Positions 59,172-64,000 of a stretch of 64,000 bases of DNA are shown here, piece after piece. Position 1 is the stretch's first letter. Each line of letters begins with the position of its first letter. The stretch covers positions 186,001-250,000 of the forward strand of contig JAVJRK010000002.1 in assembly GCA_040218445.1 (NCBI GenBank), in the 5' to 3' direction. Under the pieces are notes generated by a model. The model was not told where the DNA came from. It did no database searches and was given only the letters and a program-made list of their open reading frames with translations. This stretch comes from UBA1479 sp040218445 (GTDB taxonomy: Bacteria; Pseudomonadota; Alphaproteobacteria; Rhodospirillales; Casp-alpha2). A program made the position numbers and the translations under genes.

Positions 59172-59208
59172 AACGCCTGCCTCAAATGATGGCAGGCGTT
59201 TTCTTTTT
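59172..59208 (+). terminator. rho-independent terminator after precursor 3
   Basis: AACGCCTGCC and GGCAGGCGTT (59172-59181 and 59191-59200) form a perfect 10-bp stem with a 9-nt loop, followed by TTCTTTTT. It ends the precursor 3 transcript and, being nearly symmetric, may also serve the convergent araC gene. Confidence 0.85.
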
Positions 59209-59229
59209 CAAGCGTGCCGGTCTGTCGGT

Positions 59230-60285
59230 TCAATCGCGCAGTTTGCGGATCCAGGTCGCGAATTCCTGAACCTGTCCGTCGGCACAATCCGACGCGGTGG
59301 CGGATTGCCGGAATTCAGCCTGAGCGGCGGCACGGGCTTCGCTTGGTGACATGCCATAATGGTTGCGGAACGCACGACTGAATCCGGACTCGCTCGTAAA
59401 GCCGCAGGCGAAACCAATGGCACCAATGCTCATAAGACCGAACAACGGCTGGGTCAGCATCCGCATGCTGCGGCGCAACCGCTGTTCCAGCACATAACGG
59501 GCGACGCCGCCGTGGGGCGCAAACATGCGATAGATCTGCGAACGGGAAACATTGAACTTCTTGGCCAGGTCTTCCGGCGCCAACGGTTCTTCCAGATGCA
59601 GGGCGATATGTCGGCAGACCGCCTTTGCCGTCGCAGCGGAAACCGACGGGCTGTCATCGTCCGACATCGGCCGCTGGCGCGACAACCAGTTTTCCATCAA
59701 GCCGATGGTTCCCTGCAATGCGCCGCCGGCCTGATCGATCTCCATGTCAGGAACATGGCGCCACAATGCCTGTAGATGGTCGCTCATGAAACCGACCATG
59801 GGGTTTTCCGCGCCCAGCCTTTTGCCATGGAGCGGGGCCAGCAAATCCGATACGCCGGGGATCAGTTCGCGCGGCAGGACCATGGTGAGATTCGAAAAGT
59901 CGGAGGTGATCATCTCATGGGTCTGGTCAAGGTCGATGATCAGCATATCGCCGGCCTGGATATTCTGATCACGCCCGGCGGTTCCCCCGCCTTCAAGGAA
60001 CACCTGCACCAGAATATGGTCCAAATCATCGCGGGCGACACGCCGTGAATCGCGCTGAAACAGCTGTGTTTCGGCCCGGGTGATGCCGAAAACCACACCG
60101 CCGAGATCGCAGGCATCGATACTGGCCCGGAAGTCCTTCCCACGGGTTTCACCGTCCGGACCTGTCATATCGAACAGAACGCCCAGATTATCCTGCCACG
60201 CATCGTAACGCTCATCCGGGTCCAAATCGTCCGTGCTGAAATGGACGGTTGGCACTTTTTGGGGAATATCCTCGGCGGGGCACAT
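59230..60285 (-). CDS. AraC-family transcription regulator
   Basis: The 351-residue product (ATG at 60285) has a beta-rich N-terminal AraC-binding-like domain with AGDMLIIDLDQTHEM, and a C-terminal double HTH: LAPEDLAKKFNVSRSQIYRM and IGAIGFACGFTSESGFSRAF ending in YGMSPSEAR. Being placed between precursor 3 and the divergent exporter operon, it is likely to control the RiPP genes, perhaps in response to the product or a small molecule. Confidence 0.85.
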   Translation of the reverse strand: MCPAEDIPQKVPTVHFSTDDLDPDERYDAWQDNLGVLFDMTGPDGETRGKDFRASIDACDLGGVVFGITRAETQLFQRDSRRVARDDLDHILVQVFLEGGGTAGRDQNIQAGDMLIIDLDQTHEMITSDFSNLTMVLPRELIPGVSDLLAPLHGKRLGAENPMVGFMSDHLQALWRHVPDMEIDQAGGALQGTIGLMENWLSRQRPMSDDDSPSVSAATAKAVCRHIALHLEEPLAPEDLAKKFNVSRSQIYRMFAPHGGVARYVLEQRLRRSMRMLTQPLFGLMSIGAIGFACGFTSESGFSRAFRNHYGMSPSEARAAAQAEFRQSATASDCADGQVQEFATWIRKLRD

Positions 60286-60602
60286 GAATGCGCGTCCTGT
60301 CCAATTGCTGTTCTGTGTACGCACACCCGGTACAGCAACCAGGGGACGCAGCAACAAGAACCGTCAACCAAGGTTTCCTGCGCATCCATCACATAAACGG
60401 CAGGCACGCGAGAAGCCGACAGGCCTTATTTGCCAGCAAGAAGGTTAGCCGCAAACCCGAGAACCAGGAATACCAAAAGAACGGCGGCGCAAATCAATTG
60501 GGACGCCAGGACAAGTCGAAATTTCGGCCCTCCTGTAGAATTAACGGGCTGAGATGAACCAAAACGCCGCAATGCGGCATCCGGTCGTTTGGGAATTTTC
60601 TT
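60286..60602. promoter_or_regulatory. divergent control region between araC and the exporter operon
   Basis: This 317-bp gap separates the divergent araC and hlyD genes and should hold both promoters, although I find no strong consensus. A minus-strand frame at 60426-60638 ends with a hydrophobic helix (LASQLICAAVLLVFLVLGFA) behind an AGGAGGG, so a tiny membrane peptide is possible, but no good start codon supports it. Confidence 0.4.
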
Positions 60603-61895
60603 GTGGCTGCGCCATTGGGTCGACACATCTACCGACAAGCGGCACTGGACCGGCTTTCTTCACCGGAACAGTTGGACAGGCTTGTCCGGGTATCCGACCC
60701 CATCGGCTGGCTCGCGCTCGGCACCGTGACGCTGCTGCTCGCCGCCGTCGTCGCATGGGGCATATGGGGGAAAATTCCGGATCAGGTCGAAGGCAAGGGC
60801 ATCCTCGTCAGCGCCGGCGGGCGCGTCATGGACGCCATGAGCCCGTCCGGCGGCACGATCACGCGATTGTTCGTTCGTCAGAACGACCTGGTTGAAAAAG
60901 ACCAGGAGATCGCCGTGATCGAACAAAGCACGCTGCGTCAGGAATTCGAGGGAGCGCAAGAGACTCTCAAGGAACGGGAAGCAGAGAAGCGCCAGATCAT
61001 CGAAACATTCGAGCGCGAATTCAGGCTGAAACAAAGTAATTTTTCCGAGCAAACCACCGCGCAACGGCAAATTATCGCCGCGGCGCAGGCACGGGCGGCA
61101 TATCTGAAAACGGCGATCACCGGACGTGAAAGTCTTGTCGCGAAAGGCATTCTGCCGCGTGACAAGGTCGAAGAGATCCGCACCGACTACAACAAAGCCC
61201 TGCAGGACGTCAGCGCCGCGAAAAACCGTATCCTGGAGCTACAATCAGAAACCCTGACCTTGAAATCCGATCACACCAGGGACGTGACGAGGATCGACCA
61301 GGAGATCGCCGACGCGGCGCGGTCAATTCGGGAAAAGGAAGTCAAACTGCGCCAGAACGGCCGGGTCGTGGCGCCTGCATCGGGCCGATTGGTGGAATTG
61401 AAGGTATTCGAAGGTGCCGTGATACAAACCGGCGCGCCGGTGGCCAGCATCGCGACATCCGGCGCCAACCTGCAAGCCGTTCTATATATCCCGACCAAGG
61501 ATGGAAAGCGTGTGCTCCCCGGCATGGCGGTACGGGTTTCTCCTTCTTCCGTCAAGAAAGAGGAGCACGGCAACATCGTCGGAAAGATCGTCCAGGTATC
61601 CGAATTTCCGGTATCAAAACCCGGCATGCTCTCCGTCCTCCAGAACGAGCGGCTGGTTACCGAGTATTCCGACGAAGGCGCGCCCTATGAAGTCCGCATC
61701 GATCTGCAAACGGACACGAACACGGTGAGCGGGTTCAAATGGACGTCCGGGACGGGCGCAAATGTCGCCATAACGTCGGGAACGACCGTTGAAGCGGAAG
61801 TAACCGTCGCCGAAAACCCGCCCGCCAGCTTAATCATTCCGTTCGTGCGCAAGCACACCGGGATCGGCTTCTTGCCGGCAGCCACGACTTACTAA
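60603..61895 (+). CDS. NHLP-type secretion HlyD adaptor
   Basis: The 430-residue product (GTG start at 60603) has the NHLP HlyD start IYRQAALDRLSSPEQLDRL, a membrane helix (LALGTVTLLLAAVVAWGIWG), a coiled coil (about 115-260) and the closing domain with VVAPASGRLVELKVFEGAVI. It links the peptidase-ABC protein to the outer membrane in RiPP export. The next gene starts 3 bp after its stop, so both are in one operon. Confidence 0.9.
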   Translation: MAAPLGRHIYRQAALDRLSSPEQLDRLVRVSDPIGWLALGTVTLLLAAVVAWGIWGKIPDQVEGKGILVSAGGRVMDAMSPSGGTITRLFVRQNDLVEKDQEIAVIEQSTLRQEFEGAQETLKEREAEKRQIIETFEREFRLKQSNFSEQTTAQRQIIAAAQARAAYLKTAITGRESLVAKGILPRDKVEEIRTDYNKALQDVSAAKNRILELQSETLTLKSDHTRDVTRIDQEIADAARSIREKEVKLRQNGRVVAPASGRLVELKVFEGAVIQTGAPVASIATSGANLQAVLYIPTKDGKRVLPGMAVRVSPSSVKKEEHGNIVGKIVQVSEFPVSKPGMLSVLQNERLVTEYSDEGAPYEVRIDLQTDTNTVSGFKWTSGTGANVAITSGTTVEAEVTVAENPPASLIIPFVRKHTGIGFLPAATTY

Positions 61896-61898
61896 GGG

Positions 61899-64000
61899 AT
61901 GTCCCAAGAGACCGCCCCTACCCCCAAGGCCAGCGCATCCGCGCGGCGCGCCAAGACGCCGACCATACTGCAGATGGAAGGTGTCGAATGCGGTGCCGCG
62001 TCACTCGCCATGATCCTTGGTCATTATGGTGCATGGGTGCCGCTGGAAGAGATTCGTATGGCCTGTGGCGTCACCCGTGACGGCAGCAAGGCGAGCAATC
62101 TTCTTAAGGCGGCGCGCACTTACGGTCTGTCCGCCAAGGGTTTCAAGAAGGAACCGGCGGCCCTGATGGACCTGCCCGTTCCCTCGATCATTCATTGGAA
62201 CTTCAATCATTATTTGGTGTTTGAAGGTTGCCGACGCGGCCGGGTTTACCTCAATGACCCGGCGAGCGGCCCACGCACCGTCAGCGAGGCTGAACTGGAC
62301 GAATCCTACACCGGCGTCGTCCTCGCCTTTGAACCGACGGAAGGGTTTCGCCGACGCGGGCAGCGCCCTTCGGCGCTCAAGGCGATTCACGCCTGCCTCG
62401 CCGGTTCCGGTTCCGCATTGTGGTTCGTCATCCTTGCAAGCCTTCTGATGGTTGTGCCCGGTATCGCCTTCGCCGGGTTTGCCAAGATTTTTATCGACCA
62501 TGTTTTGATTGCCGAAGACGAGGACTGGCTTGTCCCGCTTGTTCTTTGCGTGCTGGTGGTGGCGCTTTTTCAATGTGTTTTGACCTGGCTGCAGCAGAAG
62601 TACCTTTTGCGGTTGGAATCCCGGCTTGCGCTGTCGATGGCATCCAAGTTCTTTTGGCGCCTGTTGCGGCTGCCGATGGAATTCTTTCAGCAGCGCCATG
62701 TCGGCGATCTCAGCGATCGGATGGCCGCGAACGACCGGGTCGCGGCGCTGATCTCCGGCCAGTTCGCGACCAACATCATGAATATGACGACGGTCGTCTT
62801 CTATGCCGCCGCCATTGCGGTTTTCGATGCCTGGTTGGGCGCAATCGCGGTCGGCATGGCATTGCTCAACGTGATCGCCTTGAAGGCCGTCAACCGAAGC
62901 CGCGAGGACAACAGCCGCGCGCTGCTGAGCGAGAGCGGTAAGCTCATGGGTATGACGGTTGCAAGCATCCGCTCCGCCGAAACACTCAAGGCATCGGGGA
63001 TGGAGGACGACAGCTTCACCAAATGGGCCGGGTATCAAGCAAAGATGCTTGAACGGCAACGCAAGCTGGGCCTTTCGACCGCCATACTGACCGCATTCCC
63101 GGCATTGATGTCATCACTGACAACCGCCGCGATTCTCGGCGTCGGCGGATTCCGTGTAATGGAAGGCGCACTTTCCATCGGCGCTATTGTCGCCATTCAG
63201 ACTCTGATGGCGAAGTTCAACAAGCCGATTGCTTCGCTGGTCGATCTGGGCGGCCAAGTCCAACGCATCAAGGGTGATTTCGCCCGCCTGGACGACATCG
63301 GCGCCTATGCGATCGAGCCGCCCCGCGGTCCGAAGGACGGCGATACATGGTCCGGTCCGGACACGCTGAGCGGCAAGCTGGAAATTCGCGATCTGTCTTT
63401 CGGTTATAGCCCGCTGGAAGCGCCGTTGCTGGAAGGCATTTCTCTTGATCTCGATCCCGGTGCACGCGTCGCCATCGTCGGCGGATCCGGCAGCGGTAAG
63501 TCGACCCTGGGCCGACTTATCGTCGGAACGCTCACACCCTGGCACGGCGACATCCTGTTCGACGGCATTCCGGCGGCGGACATCCCGCCTGCATTGTTCG
63601 CCGACGTCGCCAGTTATGTCGACCAGGACATCTTCCTGTTCGCCGGAAGCGTCCGCGACAACCTGACCCTGTGGACCGACACGGTCTCGGAACGATGGCT
63701 CACACGGGCCTTGAAGGACGCGCTCATGCACGACGACATCATGGCGCGGAACGGCCGCCTGGACGGTCGTGTCGAGGAAGGCGGTGTCAATTTTTCGGGC
63801 GGTCAACGTCAACGCCTTGAAATCGCAAGAGCACTCGTGGGCGAGCCGCGTATCCTTGTCCTGGATGAAGCAACCGCGGCGCTCGATTCCGTCATGGAAA
63901 AACAGATCGACGACAACTTGCGCCGCCGGGGCTGTACTTGCGTCATCATCGCGCACCGCCTTTCGACCATCCGCGACTGCGATGAAATCATCGTGTTGAA
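61899..64000 (+). CDS. NHLP-type C39 peptidase-ABC exporter, cut by the window end
   Basis: The frame starts MSQETAPTPKAS at 61899 and is open to the window end (700 codons). A C39 peptidase comes first (QMEGVECGAASLAM with its Cys, then FNHYLVFEG and LNDPASGPR), then the membrane domain, and a nucleotide-binding domain with GGSGSGKSTLGRL, FSGGQRQRLEIARAL, LVLDEATAALD and the H-loop AHRLST. It is the canonical single-unit relative of the first half of the fused exporter. A separate ABC2 gene would be expected just beyond the window. Confidence 0.92.
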   Translation, partial: MSQETAPTPKASASARRAKTPTILQMEGVECGAASLAMILGHYGAWVPLEEIRMACGVTRDGSKASNLLKAARTYGLSAKGFKKEPAALMDLPVPSIIHWNFNHYLVFEGCRRGRVYLNDPASGPRTVSEAELDESYTGVVLAFEPTEGFRRRGQRPSALKAIHACLAGSGSALWFVILASLLMVVPGIAFAGFAKIFIDHVLIAEDEDWLVPLVLCVLVVALFQCVLTWLQQKYLLRLESRLALSMASKFFWRLLRLPMEFFQQRHVGDLSDRMAANDRVAALISGQFATNIMNMTTVVFYAAAIAVFDAWLGAIAVGMALLNVIALKAVNRSREDNSRALLSESGKLMGMTVASIRSAETLKASGMEDDSFTKWAGYQAKMLERQRKLGLSTAILTAFPALMSSLTTAAILGVGGFRVMEGALSIGAIVAIQTLMAKFNKPIASLVDLGGQVQRIKGDFARLDDIGAYAIEPPRGPKDGDTWSGPDTLSGKLEIRDLSFGYSPLEAPLLEGISLDLDPGARVAIVGGSGSGKSTLGRLIVGTLTPWHGDILFDGIPAADIPPALFADVASYVDQDIFLFAGSVRDNLTLWTDTVSERWLTRALKDALMHDDIMARNGRLDGRVEEGGVNFSGGQRQRLEIARALVGEPRILVLDEATAALDSVMEKQIDDNLRRRGCTCVIIAHRLSTIRDCDEIIVL

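Noticed and set aside
60426..60638. Possible small membrane peptide upstream of araC
   Set aside because: The hydrophobic end is suggestive, but no start codon fits the AGGAGGG site and the 5' part overlaps the hlyD start; kept only as a remark.
62001..63059. 352-codon minus-strand frame opposite the final exporter gene
   Set aside because: The plus-strand exporter with all motifs runs through the whole stretch, so this is a shadow.

Overview
The window looks like a GC-rich alphaproteobacterial chromosome, probably a Rhodospirillales-type organism. That is an inference from codon use and gene content: a cyanobacterial-type (group 2a) uptake [NiFe]-hydrogenase with HupR/sigma-54 control, LssB-like type I secretion, and Nif11-type RiPP precursors with NHLP exporters. 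No rRNA, tRNA or CRISPR array was seen.

Layout. (1) 1-8.7 kb: a compact prophage or satellite-like element read on the minus strand: integrase, AlpA-like regulator, primase-helicase, P27-family small terminase, HK97-type prohead protease and capsid. No portal, large terminase or tail genes lie next to it. (2) 8.7-20.3 kb: a patchwork island of lower and mixed GC. It holds a two-gene operon (unknown protein plus HAD phosphatase), a phage packaging cassette (large terminase, DUF5681 protein, ParB-methyltransferase), a scar carrying a helicase fragment, a type III restriction-modification locus whose res gene is cut off, a QueD fragment, and a three-domain 6-carboxytetrahydropterin-synthase-like protein of which only the middle domain keeps its catalytic residues. 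(3) 20.4-38.1 kb: a complete group 2a hydrogenase locus on the minus strand: HupR regulator, zinc-ribbon protein, HupS, HupL, two related four-cysteine proteins, HupW protease, TPR protein, two small membrane proteins, NifU-Rieske protein, NHL propeller, HypF, HypC, SIS protein, HypD, HypE, HypA, HypB and a nickel permease. A sigma-54 promoter with upstream palindromes precedes hupS. (4) 38.4-52 kb: a type I secretion operon (two ABC half-transporters, an HlyD adaptor and a 1909-residue repeat protein) behind a consensus sigma-54 promoter, followed by a HATPase-receiver-SpoIIE protein and a convergent STAS protein. (5) 52-64 kb: a RiPP locus with three Nif11-like precursors carrying very short cores, a 2OG-Fe(II) oxygenase and the remnant of a second one, an NHLP exporter in which the two usual ABC proteins are fused into one 1364-residue chain, an HlyD N-terminal stub, an AraC regulator, and a second HlyD plus peptidase-ABC set that runs off the window.

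How the parts fit. In the hydrogenase locus, HypA-F and the nickel permease build the NiFe(CN)2CO site, HupW trims HupL, and HupS with the NifU-Rieske, four-cysteine, TPR, NHL and small membrane proteins probably handles electron transfer and membrane docking. HupR would act through the sigma-54 promoter. In the RiPP locus, the oxygenase is the only tailoring enzyme in view and the C39-ABC exporters would cleave after the conserved Ala-Gly of the leader and export the product. The strongest candidates for something undescribed are the fused RiPP exporter with its short-core precursors, the four-cysteine protein pair and small membrane proteins of the hydrogenase operon, and the three-domain pterin-synthase-like protein in the island.
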